This document shows, piece after piece, positions 45,238 through 59,839 of a DNA stretch of 64,000 nucleotides. Within the stretch, counting starts at the first letter, position 1. Each line of letters begins with the position of its first letter. A program made the position numbers and the translations under genes. Under the pieces are notes generated by a model. The model made no database searches, was not told the origin of the DNA, and saw only the letters and a list, made by a program, of their open reading frames with translations. Source of the stretch: Corydoras sp. C115 (lineage: Eukaryota; Chordata; Actinopteri; Siluriformes; Callichthyidae); contig JAFMOC010000088.1 of the NCBI GenBank assembly GCA_019802505.1, forward strand, positions 392,001 through 456,000. Reading direction: 5' to 3'.

Positions 45238-45935
45238 AAAAAAATTTATGTGTCAAAATATATTGCACATACATTTACAAAATACCAGAATTTTGGTTAC
45301 CAAATCACAAGTGGCGAACATTTTTGACATATATTATTAGTACTGTAGACAAAATATTACACACAATTGTAAAACATCTCAAAAGAGTAAAAAAAAGATC
45401 ATAACTGTGCATTTCTGGTTGTCAGAAACCCCTACAGTATTTTATTAATACGCATGCTCATACCACCTATGAATATACATAGACCAAATAATTTTTGTAG
45501 TATTAATAGCAGGGATTGTCAATAGAACAGATTTAACTAAACATAAAACAGAGATAGTACAGACTGCAGTGGAGCAACACATGGGAATCTCAGAACCAAA
45601 ATGAAAAAGCATAAGAGACGACTGACAAAGCAAACGACTCAACAAAACCCATAGCCATGCTTATCCACAATGCCATACAGTGGAAAGAAGGCCAAATAAA
45701 ACATCATATGCATGCAGGAAACACTGCCAAAACCAAAATATGGATATAAAACAACGGCTAAAAAAATGCTGCTCACTCATTCACTGTAGAGAGTGAGTGT
45801 TACTTATACTAAGATTCCTATTACTGCTGTAATGTTGTGTTAATAGTGTTAATTGAGCAGGTACTAATGATATAAACTGCATAACATGTATTGACAATTT
45901 ATCCATGTTTTGTAAAAGTGGCTATATGTACTGTC
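45238..45935. other. Unidentified DNA
   Basis: No gene or repeat recognised. Confidence 0.4.
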
Positions 45936-46975
45936 CACTCTAGCTGAATTAGGCTTTTCTGATACGACACTTGAATGGTTCCGATCCTATCTCACAGGAA
46001 GGACCTTCAAAGTGCCATGGAATGGGGAGATCTCTAACTCTCACCAAGTACGCACTGGTGTGCCTCAGGGCTCTGTACTTGGTCCTCTCCTCTTCTCTCT
46101 TTACATGACATCACTGAGCACAGTCATCCAGGCGCATGGTTTCTCTTACCACTGCTATGCTGATGACACTCAACTTCATCTGTCTTTTGCCCCTGATGAC
46201 ACCACCATCTCAAATCGGGTATCTGCATGCCTCTCCGACATATCTGTCTGGATGAAGGCCCGTCATCTCAAATTAAACTTAGAAAAAACAGAGCTTCTCA
46301 TTATCCCTGCTAAACCCTCAATCCATCACAACCTGACCTTCCAAATTGATGGCTCCACAATCTCCCCAACTGATTCGGTCCGGAACCTTGGGTTCACTAT
46401 AGACTCCCACCTTAAACTCTCTGATCATGTGATCAAAACCGCCCGTTCTTGTAGATTCCTTCTTTATAACATAAGGAAGATCAGACCCTTTCTGACTGAA
46501 CATGCTACCCAACTGCTTGTTCAAGCCCTAGTCTTATCCCGGCTTGATTATTGTAATGCACTTCTTGCCGGTATCCCAACTTCCACCATCAGACCTCTTC
46601 AACTAATTCAAAACTCTGCAGCCTCCGTGTTTAACCAGCCCAAGCGAACTCACGTCACTCCATTACTCACTTCCCTCCATTGGCTTCCTGTAGCTGCTCG
46701 CATTCAGTACAAGTCGCTGACTCTGGCATACAGAACCATTTCTGGATCTTCCCCCTCTTACCTTCACTCTATCTTTTCAAAATACACTCCGACTCGTTCA
46801 CTTCGCTCCAGTGATGATTGTCGCCTGGCGATTCCACCTCACCGAGGAGCTAATTCTCATTCTGTGGCGTTCACCACTGCAAAATGGTGGAACGATCTTC
46901 CCAACTCTGTCCGTAAGGCAGAATCTCTAAACAGTTTTAAGAAACTACTTAAGACGCATCTATTTACCAAATACC

Positions 46976-46980
<5 letters not shown>
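45936..46980 (+). pseudogene. L2 copy 3 ORF2: RT C-terminal part, open frame
   Basis: About 345 codons are open without a stop from 45936. They include TGVPQGSVLGPLLFSLYM, the catalytic YADDTQLHLSF, GFTIDSHLKL, LVLSRLDYCNALLAG (thumb) and LHWLPVAARIQYKSL. The conserved end LKTHLFTKYL is reached at about 46977. The lack of disabling changes suggests a fairly recent insertion. Endonuclease and RT fingers are missing through 5' truncation. Confidence 0.9.
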
Positions 46981-47017
<37 letters not shown>

Positions 47018-47027
47018 GGGGGGGGGG
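46980..47027 (+). repeat. A30-G18 homopolymer junction
   Basis: Thirty A followed by eighteen G inside the L2 3' UTR, replacing or extending the region after the stop. A purine-only run of 48 bases. Confidence 0.93.
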
Positions 47028-47167
47028 CGCAGCTTCGAATAACAATCAGGTTGATGAACTTACAGTATAGTTGGTTTTCTCCATGGCTTCTGACTTGTGG
47101 TGTTCTCATTTGTAAGTCGCTTTGGATAAAAGCGTCTGCTAAATGACTAAATGTAAATGTAAATGTA

Positions 47168-48058
47168 AAAAGTTACTTGTGGTAGGTGTCTTTCATTATG
47201 GGTTACAATCTTGCTAGGAGGGGTAAATTTTCCCTTACCGGAGGTGGTGCATACATAAGCCTACTGAGAATGTTTTCTTAATGATAAATTAACAAGTTTT
47301 TGCTTAACATTGAGGTGATTGTTGCTCAGTTGTTTTCTTTTTGTAATTATAGCAAGTATTATTTACATATAAATAATTATTTGTTGTGTGTGTGTTTCTC
47401 TCATTGGGCTCTATCCTAGAATGAATTGCCTGGCTTAAACAAGTATGGGCAGAGTCGTTGGTGTTAGAAGTCACTTAATCGAGCTTTATGGTAAAGCTCT
47501 TGGTGTGACTGGGGGTGACATGACCACACCAGGACGTCTTTCTTAATTATTAGTGTTTTAAATGTGTTTGTCTCAATAAGGGGTTAGTGTGAAGAGTTGT
47601 TCCTGGGGGTGAAATTCCCCTAGGTGGCATAGTCAGACATTTCTTTTATTGCCAATATTATCTTTGGTATAAAGCATTTTTGTTATTATTTTCCTCTTTT
47701 TTAATCACAACCTTTCATCTAGCACAGTAGGTTACATACATTTTGCTGTTACTTTTACTGAAAATACTCAACTTCAGTTTGAATTTAAACTGGTATGCAA
47801 CTAAAAATTCTATTTATGAACGTTAATAAAAACGCAAATTTGCAAATTAGCTTTTTATTTTGAAATCACAATATTTAAGAAGTTGGTGTTTTTAACAGCA
47901 GTTTAGTGAATATACACTGATTGATCAGAGAATAAACAGAATTTCAGATTTTATAATCACTGAGCTCATCAAGTGGTATGAGCACAAACATACATTTATG
48001 TGCCGAATGATGGTTTTCTCCAAGCAGTAGTTGCATGTGCAGTGTATGAAGTTCACAT

Positions 48059-48061
<3 letters not shown>
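47168..48061. other. Unidentified DNA with a diverged duplicated motif
   Basis: GGGGTAAATTTTCCCTTACC...GGTGGTGCATA (about 47220) and GGGGTGAAATTCCCCTAGG...TGGCATAGTC (about 47607) are similar and about 390 bp apart, as LTR U5 ends could be. No coding part was found. Confidence 0.3.

Positions 48062-48121
<60 letters not shown>
48062..48121. repeat. (CA)n microsatellite
   Basis: Pure CA run of 60 bases. Confidence 0.96.
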
Positions 48122-48122
<1 letters not shown>

Positions 48123-49148
48123 ATCGATGTTTAAGCTCATCCGTCACCATCAGTGGACAACAAAGCTCCAATTTGTAATACATGTAAGGTCAAAATAGAC
48201 AAAAAACATTTGAAGTCACCCATCACATAGAACACTTAAAACTCCACCACTTCAGTAAATGTGCCTAGTTTGAAGAAGCTAGCAAAGGTGAATAAGTCTT
48301 AAGGAAGTAGAACAAAAAGTCACAAGTCAGTAGCCTCTGCATACACACAGCTTTTTACAAGTTGAAACTCATTAGTATTAACAGCTGTCTGGTGTCTTTG
48401 CTGCTGATGCCACATTACTGTTCCTGCAATCTCTTTCCATGCTGCATGTCCTGCCCCAGCTTATCTATGCTGCACAGTGCAAAAAGGTAGGTCCATTACC
48501 TCTAATTAACATCTATTGCCTTATGTTCTGCCTTCCCCAAAGCATCATCTGTTACTCTACTCCTCTGCAACACTGTCAACTGAACATCTATAAGCAATAC
48601 TAAAACAATACAATGCCAAGAGTTATCACAAATGAAATAACAAACATCAGGCAAGATCACCAGCTGTAACAGGTAATTGTAAAAAAGTTTCTCCAAGGTG
48701 GGAATTTTTAATACATTAAAGAAAAATGAACATTTATACTATATAATGTACAAAGAAGGTTTTTATTATAATGTGAATGTGTTAAAATAGATAAAGAAAC
48801 TTTAGGATAAGCTTCACCTTTATAAATCTAAACACAGGGCCAAAATTTGCTTTAAATAGGTCTCTAAAGCAGCGAAAAAGTGAATACCAAGAAATGGAAA
48901 TTACATGAAAGCCATTTTATTAGAGAAATAGTCAACAGGAGCTTGCATGTTGATATGTTAATAGAAAATCAGAGTTATTCAGAACACCAAAGATAAGGAG
49001 AGGGAGAATTAAGGATGTGTATTAGATATGTAAAGCAACAGATCATCAACATAAAGAGATGCTTTGTTCAGTGACTGTTCACACCTAATGCCTTGAGAAT
49101 CAGAGGTATACATTTAAACTAACTAACATGTGATTTCAGTTAATTAAC
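48122..49148. other. Unidentified DNA
   Basis: No gene or repeat recognised. A complex repeat-free patch lies at about 48380-48490. Confidence 0.35.
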
Positions 49149-49435
49149 TGTCATTCCGGGTTGTTTTAGTTAATTAACTCTTCTGTTTCATTGGTTTGCA
49201 CGTGGTCGGATGTCTTTGTGTATTTATTTCATATGTTCCCCGTCCTCTGTGCACATCGTATTTTATGTTCACTCGTTTTGTTTACCTGGTGTGTTTGGTG
49301 TCCTTACACCTATACACCTAAATAAATCTGTGTTTCTGCTACCTGCATGCCTGGCTCCCTTCTGCGCGTTAAAGCGCTGCGGCTCTGCGCTTCATATGCG
49401 CAGCCGCTCTTAGCCCGAGGTAGGCAAGTGTGACA
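49149..49435 (+). mobile_element. Candidate short solo LTR (287 bp)
   Basis: TGTCATTCC at the start and GTGTGACA at the end give TGTCA/TGACA inverted ends like the gypsy LTRs at 872 and 2615. AATAAA is at 49321-49326, with a GC-rich end after it. The flanks TTAAC and TCACG do not form a clear target duplication, so the limits may be wrong. GTTAATTAACT occurs twice near the start. Confidence 0.5.
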
Positions 49436-49696
49436 TCACGACATGCCAATCGTTTGGGGAGTCCAGAGCCCAGGTAGGTTTATTTTTTTATTTTTCTTTG
49501 TGGGATCAATCTCACCGTGGTGCTAATTTTCTCTATATATTTATATATATGTATTGTTCAACACTGCTAAATGGTGGAATGATCTTCAGAACATTGTCCA
49601 TAATGCTAAAATATTTTGCTTTTTTTAAAAAAAAAACAACTCAAAGCACAAAGCAATTGCTGTAAAACAAACAAAACAAAAGACATGGTAGGGTAT

Positions 49697-50144
49697 TGTT
49701 AGCGATGCTCGTTCTTCCCTGGAAGAGGGCGGCTACGTGGAGTAATTCCATACGCCGCTCACGCCTAGTGAGTGCTTCCCGACTACGCGGGGAAATAAAG
49801 CGTACGTCGGCCCACGGAAACACTCCCACGAGTGCGACCTGCGCGGAGATAATGCGCAGCGCCGCAAAGTGGTTGAACGCGGAAGGTGAAATCCAAGAGA
49901 CACCGGGATAAAATCCAAAACCGAATTTATTAAAACTTGGTGACAGGACACAAAAACAAAAAGGGGGAACGAACGAACAAAGTGAAATTTGGGTATCGAC
50001 CACAAAACAAAGACGTGCACCGAAATACTGGAAAACGGAAACTAAATAACAAATCAACTAATCACGTGCACAAAACAAACCAATCACCCAACTGAGATAA
50101 TGAAGAACCCAAACGAGGGACAGGTGCCCCAGGCACCTGTAACA
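49697..50144 (-). repeat. 3' LTR of the miniature element (448 bp)
   Basis: Minus-strand TGTTACAGG start at 50144 and CATCGCTAACA end at 49697. Poly(A) signal at 49926-49931 (TTTATT on the plus strand). The start forms a perfect 9-bp hairpin with a 3-base loop (50120-50140). Confidence 0.92.
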
Positions 50145-50561
50145 TACCCCCACCCCAAGGGTCGTGCAAAAAAGAAAGCGACCCAACAAAAAACTAATAA
50201 TAATAATAATAATAAGTTCTCGCAAAAAGAAAAAAGGAGGGGGGGGAGATCCCTCTGGCTGTGAAGCCTGCTGGCAGCCCCCTGCTGACAGTGTGGAGCA
50301 CGTCATCTCGCTGCGGGGACGCGGATCGACGCCCTCTTGCTGCGAGGCGGGGATAGCGCCCCTGGTGTCCGAAGTCTGCGGCTGGCGGACCCTGGTGCTC
50401 GGAGTCGGCGATACAGCGGTCCCTGGCACCCAGACTCGGCAATTGGCGGTCCCTGGTGCTCGGCTTCTTCAGCGGTGCTCGGCTTCTTCTGAACGGTCCT
50501 CCGGCTCAGCGGTGGGTGACCCCTGGTGTCCGGAACTCTCCCGATGGTTGGCACGTCTTTC
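50145..50561 (-). other. Internal region of the miniature element, with imperfect repeats and polypurine tract
   Basis: Adjacent to the 3' LTR, the minus strand reads GGGGTGGGGGTA (50145-50156), a good polypurine tract. About 50360-50545 holds four or five imperfect units of about 30 bases with GCGGWCCCTGGTGCTCGG-like cores. A (TAA)n and an A/G-rich run lie at 50200-50250. Frames here are repeat-derived (QGP/RAPGSASRR patterns) and match no domain. A primer-binding site after the 5' LTR (GAAAGACGTGCC) is not obvious. Confidence 0.7.
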
Positions 50562-51005
50562 TGTTAGCGATGCTTGTTCTTCCCCGGAAGAGGGCGGCTA
50601 CGCGGAGTAATTACGTACGCCGCTCGCTCCTAGTGAGCGCTTCCCGGGCACCGACTACGCAGGGAAATAAAGCGTACGTCGGCCCACGGAAACACTCCCA
50701 CGAGTGCGACCTGCGTGGAGATAATGCGCAGCGCCGCAACGTGGTTGAACCCGGAAGGAGAGTCCAAGAGACACCGGGATAAAATCCAAAACCGAATTTA
50801 TTAAAACTTGGTGACAGGACACAAACAAAAAGGGGGAACAAACGAACAAAGTTACATTTGGGTATCGACCACAAAACAAAGGCGTGCACCGAAATACTGG
50901 AAAACGGAAACTAAATAACTAATCACGTGCACAAAACAAACCAATCACCCAACTGAGATAATGAAAAACCCAAACAAGGGACAGGTGCCCCAGGCACCTG
51001 TAACA
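50562..51005 (-). repeat. 5' LTR of the miniature element (444 bp)
   Basis: Same ends as its partner. Poly(A) signal at 50797-50802. Same hairpin at 50981-51001. It differs from the 3' LTR by scattered substitutions and a small indel (GGGCACC near 50647), so the insertion is not very recent. Confidence 0.92.
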
Positions 51006-51150
51006 GGTATGTATAGGCATTAAAACCAGACTGGATAATGCTCAGGTTTAATAATACTACAGATAGTTCCTCCTTAAATACTGACATGTTCTCGCATTTG
51101 TAAGATGGTTTGGATAAAAGCGTCTGCTAAATGACTTCATGTAAATCTAA

Positions 51151-53952
51151 TTCCAAGAAATGGGTAAGCAGTATAGAAAATAAACCTATACCATACAATG
51201 ATTTAATCACGCATACTAAACTAAACCTCGGATATGATCTTAAAGTTTTGGTTAAGAAGCCAAATCAGATTAAAGCTGTTACTTTTTCTTTTAACATAAG
51301 TGAAATTGTGTCCTCATTCGTGAACTAGGGAAGTTTTCCACACATGCACCTCAGCAAGAATAGAAGTTGATCTACCATTAAATTCTTTATACAATTCACC
51401 AGTAAAGCATTCAGGATCATGGGAATTACCACTAAATCTTTAAATCCCTAGCATAATCTTTAAAACCGTAGCAGATAGTTGAAGCTGGGGCGTGACTGAA
51501 TCATATCCAGTGTGTAACTTTCATTTTTTATACAAAGCTGCGATGGGTTCAAGGGCACAACATGCATCTATTTTTTTTAAGTCTGTACAAATTTGTCTCT
51601 TCCTTCATAGAGTGGATCAATTAAGAAAGTATGTGTCTTAAATGCAGGCCTTAAACACCTCTCAAAGCCAAATTGAGGAAGCCAAATTGAGGAAGTGGGG
51701 ATCTGTATTTATCCAGTAATTAGAAGTAAATTTTCAAAAATTTGAGGACTTAAGGACTGCCAGAAGTCAACTATTGCACAAATTCAGTAAAGAATCAACT
51801 GTATTAGATGGGCAAATCTAGAGTAGAACCAAAATAAGTTTACACCAAGCATTTCATGATAATTGCCTAACCATGGAAATTAAGAAAAGAGCTAAAATGT
51901 GGGCTTGTCACAGTTTTAGGAAAATGAGTTTTACAGGTATCCAACAGCTGCTACAATGTGGCCAGTAGTGTCAAAAAAAGACTCACTTAGAATAAACAGA
52001 GCATTTCTGTAGATAATAATCTCAGCACCTCTAGTCAGATCAGAGTACCTGGGGTGAAGCAAATGAGCCATTCAAGGTCTTTTTAAATGAGACACATTGG
52101 CTGGTGGGTTTTCTTCAGAAAGGATATATGACTATAAAGATGTTGGAGATGTGCAAGAGCCTTACACATTTTAGCAGCGGTGTTCAACTAATTAACATCC
52201 CAGGAAGTTAAAAGGACGCAGATCTCCTTTAGTGGTGAAAGAGAATGAGAAACATGATGAAAGAGAATGAGAGAACAAGAACAGATTTCAGTGCTTACAA
52301 ACCAAATCACAAATCTCTTGATGAATAATTGTTGACATACATAAATTAAGTGTAGAAATAAACCAAATAAACACAATAAAAAACAATTGCAGGCTGTGGG
52401 ATGGTAAAAAAGGGGGTCATTTGGACATTGGATTAGAAATATTAGGTAATTCTTACATTGCTGACCCAGACTTTGACAGAAGAGTAGCTGATAATTACAT
52501 CTTCAAGGTCAGTAGTTCAAGACTGTGGCAGTGATAAGGAGGATAAGAAGACTGGTTCAGTGGTGGTAGTGGCTCCTCAGAAAAAGGCTTGGAGTGTTAG
52601 ATCCTACAATACTTTGTACATTCCCGGGTAACAGAGAACCTGTGATTGCCCTGGATACAATGGTCACTATGGCAGCTGAGCCAAGGATACTTTGGCTAAC
52701 GGTCAGGTAACCGCAGGGTTGCATTCAAATCCACACCTACTTACTATGGACAGGGTCTACCCCAGTGAATGATCTCTGCGTAGGTGCAGTAGCACACCTG
52801 CCCATACAGATGGTACAGACTTATTTTAGGCTCTGACAATAGGGGATTGTCACCAGGATGGCAACCTTCCAAAATGGGGTCATTTGTAGGCTGTGGAATG
52901 GTAGAACTCGGCATTCCTTTAGCTGATGGGGCATCAGGACCCATAAGGAGTCCCAACTCTTAGAAAGGGAATATGGGAAATATAAAGCAATCTTGCAAGA
53001 CTCAGAGCATACTACTACTATTTGAAAAGTGTAACTAGAAAGCCAAACGGTAGTCTGGGATTCGTCCAATTTACCTCTGTTGATGCTATGGAAAAGCAGG
53101 GCAAGGTTGTGAGAACAAACTGTGCTAACGTGCATTGTTCATGCTGTACAACTGGTCAATAAGAATAGAAATTAGAATAGAAATAAATTTGAGCAGAGGA
53201 GTGGTAACCAGCCAGCTAGCCAGCCAGAAAGGAATGTGTTATTCGTCCTAATTTTGCTACAGTTAGAAATTAGCAGATGCATATTGTAAATGACCACTGT
53301 TATTAAAATCTGAATAAAATGTTATTTCTGTGCTTACCAAAAAACAACTAATCTAGGTGAATTGGTTACATTTATGAACCCTACTTACCTTTCATAAAAT
53401 AGTATCCTGTATGTGCAATTGTCTTAAAAACATTTTTTTTTTTCATTTTTGATGTGAGCTTGGGTTCAACAGAAATCCCAGAAATAAGACTCATAAGGAT
53501 GCAGGTCATACTTTTTCTTTTTTTTTAGCAAAAGAGAGCACCTAAATATATCAGACAAATGATCATTTTGAGAAATCAGAAAGAACATCTCAGCTTTACA
53601 TTTAAGATAGATGTTTATATCAAATAGAGATATTCCTGTACCTACATTCCCCACTAGACTCACTGTGATAGGGCAATCACTCCTTGTAAAAGGGCAGACT
53701 GTAATGTTCTAGCACCTTAGGGGCTCATTAGTAAGCATAAAAGCCACATAACACCTTCATTCCTGTGTTACACTAACTGATTCAGATTTCTTCTACCAAT
53801 TTCCTTGTGTAATAATAGCAAATACGACTGGCCTAATGTTGTCATGAGATGAAAGCAACATGACAATTGTAACACATTTATTTATTGATTAATTTTCTAA
53901 GAAAATTATCAGAATATTTATTTTATTATATCTAGGCATAATTAATTAATTA
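51151..53952. other. Unidentified region with scattered protein-like frames
   Basis: Short plus-strand frames (for example LDIGLEILGNSYIADPDF near 52427 and VIALDTMVTMAAEP near 52640) look protein-like but are broken, and I cannot assign them. They might be a decayed retroelement or pseudogene. No LTRs or protease/RT motifs were seen. Confidence 0.3.
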
Positions 53953-54202
53953 ATTCATTATCTTCTGCTTAATCCTCTTCTAGAGATGCGAGGGGATTCC
54001 CCTCACTCCCGTCCAGGGGAGAATTTTTTGGGCGCTGTGCAAATTTTTGGCTGCCGATCCATCACTAAGCACACTCAGTCAGACAACAAACACACACTAT
54101 TTGAGTAAATTTAGAGCATTCAATTGACCTTGAATCCATATTTTTGGACAGTGGGAGCAACTGGGGGACTCTGAGGAAACCCATGCAGACACTGTGAGAA
54201 CA
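53953..54202 (-). mobile_element. tRNA-SINE, 3' part, diverged
   Basis: Starts TTCATTATCTTCTGCTTAAT, with CCAGGGGAGAATTTTTTGGG, CCATCACTAAGCACACTCAG and AACCCATGCAGACAC boxes. The tRNA head is missing. Confidence 0.82.
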
Positions 54203-57563
<3,361 letters not shown>

Positions 57564-58862
57564 GGCTCAAGAGCTTTCTTCTAAAGCAAACAAGATACAA
57601 GGAGACTGTAAAAGGTTCCCCCAAACCTGAGCTGTGACAGATGAACAGTCACCCATCTCTTGCATATATTACAAGTGTCATTACCCTGACAGCCAGCTGC
57701 CAACATCATAAAGCTCTTCGAACACAATGACATAAATCTACAATGTGCATATAGTTTTAATGTTAATTCGTGTTGACTTGAGACAAGATAATTAGTGCAA
57801 TTCCCTTAACAATTATTAATCAAAGCATAATTATCTCATTTAATGTGGACATTGAGCAGTGCCACGAACTCAGCTTAAAAGTTGGGGCACTTTGAATAAT
57901 ATTGGCAATCCTCACTAACATTTATAATCTGTACGGGGAAGAAAAAAAAAAAACAGTTCTTGGTAAATGATAAGAAATACATAATCAAGTGAATGTAACT
58001 TGTTACAGTTAAGAACAAAGTTAGGGATTTAAAAAATGCCGCTCTTTATTTTGTCATAATATATTTTTATACAGAATTAAAGCATTATAGATGGTCCCTG
58101 TAGTGACAGAGCTGTGATAAAATGGTCATTTGAATGAGAGACAGTGCCAAGGAAGCAGGTGAGGTAATGGTTATTATCGGTGGTTTGTCAGCGTTAAAAT
58201 TTTGTCTGTGCAGAGTCCCCTGTGCAGGGAAGAAAAGTTCAGTGTGTCTGTCTGTGGTTTAACTTGCCAGCCCAAAATCCCATGGATTGCTAATAATAAT
58301 AATAATAATAAAAAACATATTTGGGACTAGTAATGCCTCCTGTCACTAAGCACGCACCAGGCTACTTACCAATTGTGCACAGTAATAAGTGGCTAAATGG
58401 CTCTATTAACTGCAAAAAAAAACTATATTAACGTTTGTTGTTGTCCAGTCTCTCTTATTGAGCAGTGAACATTATGGTGTGATGTCCAGAGACTTTTTTC
58501 ATGCACAGTTAATGTGTCTGCTGTCTGGATGATTAACGCAGGCCATTTCATGCTCCTGAACTGCTAAAATTCTCCCCCTTTCTTTCTGCCTACCATGCTC
58601 TTTGAGTGTTGTAAAAATATACTGTGTTAACCTATTTGCCTTCTGTTGTTTGGTTGTGCTGTGAGCACAGGATGCCTCTTTCATTCAATCATGACTGCTT
58701 GATAGTGCAAGAAACTAAACAACTGCACACATTTTTTTGTATGATTTTTGATTGCAATAATGTCAGAAATGTTCCCATATGCATGCATTTTGAAGGGTCA
58801 GTTCTAATTACCCCAGCAATTCAAAAATAAATTTCTAGCAAAGGACTATAATTAACAAGTAC
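57564..58862. other. Unique DNA with two possible conserved non-coding blocks
   Basis: 57660-57880 and 58030-58270 are complex and repeat-free. The first has clustered homeodomain-like sites (ATAATTAGTGCAATT, ATTATTAATC, ATAATTATC). No coding frame supports a gene. A short (AAT)n is near 58290. Confidence 0.3.
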
Positions 58863-58874
58863 TAAACATTTACA

Positions 58875-59228
58875 AAGGGTGGCATGGTGGCTTAGTGGTT
58901 AGCACATTCGCTTCTCAGCACTAGGGATTCCCAGTTTGAATCCCCATCTGGATGGAATTTCCATGTTCTCCCCGTGTCCACGTGGGTTTCCTCCGGGTTC
59001 TCCGGTTTCCTCCCACAGTCCAAAAACATGGATCAAGTCAATTGAATTCTCCAAATTGCCCCATATAGTGTGTGCGTGTCTGTGTGAGTGTGTGCCCAGC
59101 GATAGATTGGCACTCTGTCCTGGGTGTATCTGCCCAGCACCCGAAACATTGTCCCCTGGATGGGCATGGGGAACCCCCCCACGACCCTAACATAGGACAA
59201 AGCGGAAGATAATGTATAAATGAATGAA
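58875..59228 (+). mobile_element. tRNA-SINE, full length with 12-bp target duplication
   Basis: GGTGGCTTAGTGGTTAGCAC (A box), a B box mutated to AGTTTGAATCC, and a 3' end GCGGAAGATAATGTATAAAT. TAAACATTTACA is perfect at 58863-58874 and 59229-59240. Confidence 0.95.
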
Positions 59229-59240
59229 TAAACATTTACA

Positions 59241-59839
59241 TACTGTAGTAATGCACAATAATGAATATACAAAAGGAAATTTAGTCAAGTAACACTTCTG
59301 TGCTGTTATTAATTTTGACATTTCATTTTAATAGGAAGCATCAAGTTGTTTAGTAAATGCACTGTTAAAATGTAAAAAAGTAAAATAAAATAAAAAGTCC
59401 TTTACTCTTTATTCTTCTTTTGTATAATATTACATTATACATGGGGCATCTGTGATAACTGCAATTTCCCCCCAGAGATTAATAAAGTATTCTGATAAAC
59501 CTAGTACCGAAGTTGCATGTTTGATAAGACTGGTGTGATGACTATTAATTGTAGTTATAAAATACACACACTTCAAGGACTAGCAGTATGCTTTTGAGAG
59601 CAGATGGGCATTGTACTTGAATGGAACATAGGAATGTCCTTCACACTGTCTAATTTGCTTGCGGACAGCATCCATGTCTGTTAATTTGAACACCAGTGAA
59701 CACTTGGCTTGTTTTCAGGAGGATAGATTTGGGCTGCTCCAATGACCTTCTTTAAAAAAAAAAAAAAAAAGATGAAACACCTTTTTTCAACACAGTTGAT
59801 CATAATTACAATAATAAAAATAATACAGATACAGATTTA
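59241..59839. other. Unidentified DNA with a LINE 3' end and a poly(A) run
   Basis: AACTGCAATTTCCCCCCAGA and TTAATAAAGTATTCTGAT (59457-59500) match the 3' end at 60515-60562 of the jockey-like LINE. A 19-base A run is at about 59752-59770. Confidence 0.5.

Larger units (their letters stand above)
45936..47167 (+). mobile_element. L2 LINE copy 3 (5'-truncated, UnaL2-like tail)
   Basis: Starts inside RT (LGFSDTTLEWFRSYLTGRTF), runs through the RT C-terminus and a short 3' UTR, and ends GCGTCTGCTAAATGACTAAA with (ATGTAA)n. The TGTAA-type tail is known from the eel UnaL2 group. The 3' end is the parent sequence for tails at 19442, 32496, 38084 and 51085. It is a different L2 subfamily from copies 1 and 2. 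Confidence 0.9.
49697..51005 (-). mobile_element. Miniature LTR retrotransposon (TRIM-like), complete, with target duplication
   Basis: Two LTRs in the same (minus) orientation, 50562-51005 (5' LTR) and 49697-50144 (3' LTR), flank an internal region of only 417 bp. GGTAT is duplicated perfectly at 49692-49696 and 51006-51010. LTR ends are TGTTA/TAACA. No gag, protease, RT or integrase fits inside, so it is non-autonomous and moved with proteins from another element. It is either a true TRIM family or a deletion derivative of a gypsy-like parent. The family also left the solo LTR at 34511. Confidence 0.92.
49557..51150 (+). mobile_element. L2 LINE 3' fragment, split by the miniature LTR element
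   Basis: 49557-49628 encodes FNTAKWWNDLQNIVHNAKIF, the L2 RT C-terminus. 51006-51150 ends GGTTTGGATAAAAGCGTCTG and CTAAATGACTTCATGTAAAT, the L2 3' tail. The LTR element at 49697-51005 sits between them and its target duplication consists of L2 sequence, so the LINE was there first. Confidence 0.82.

Noticed and set aside
49641..50610. Open frames of 120-150 codons on both strands
   Set aside because: They lie in LTRs and in the repeat-bearing interior of the miniature LTR element and match no domain.
51151..53140. Possible endogenous retrovirus envelope remains
   Set aside because: Some short frames look protein-like, but there is no ordered set of retroviral motifs, no LTR pair and no adjacent pol, so I made no such call.
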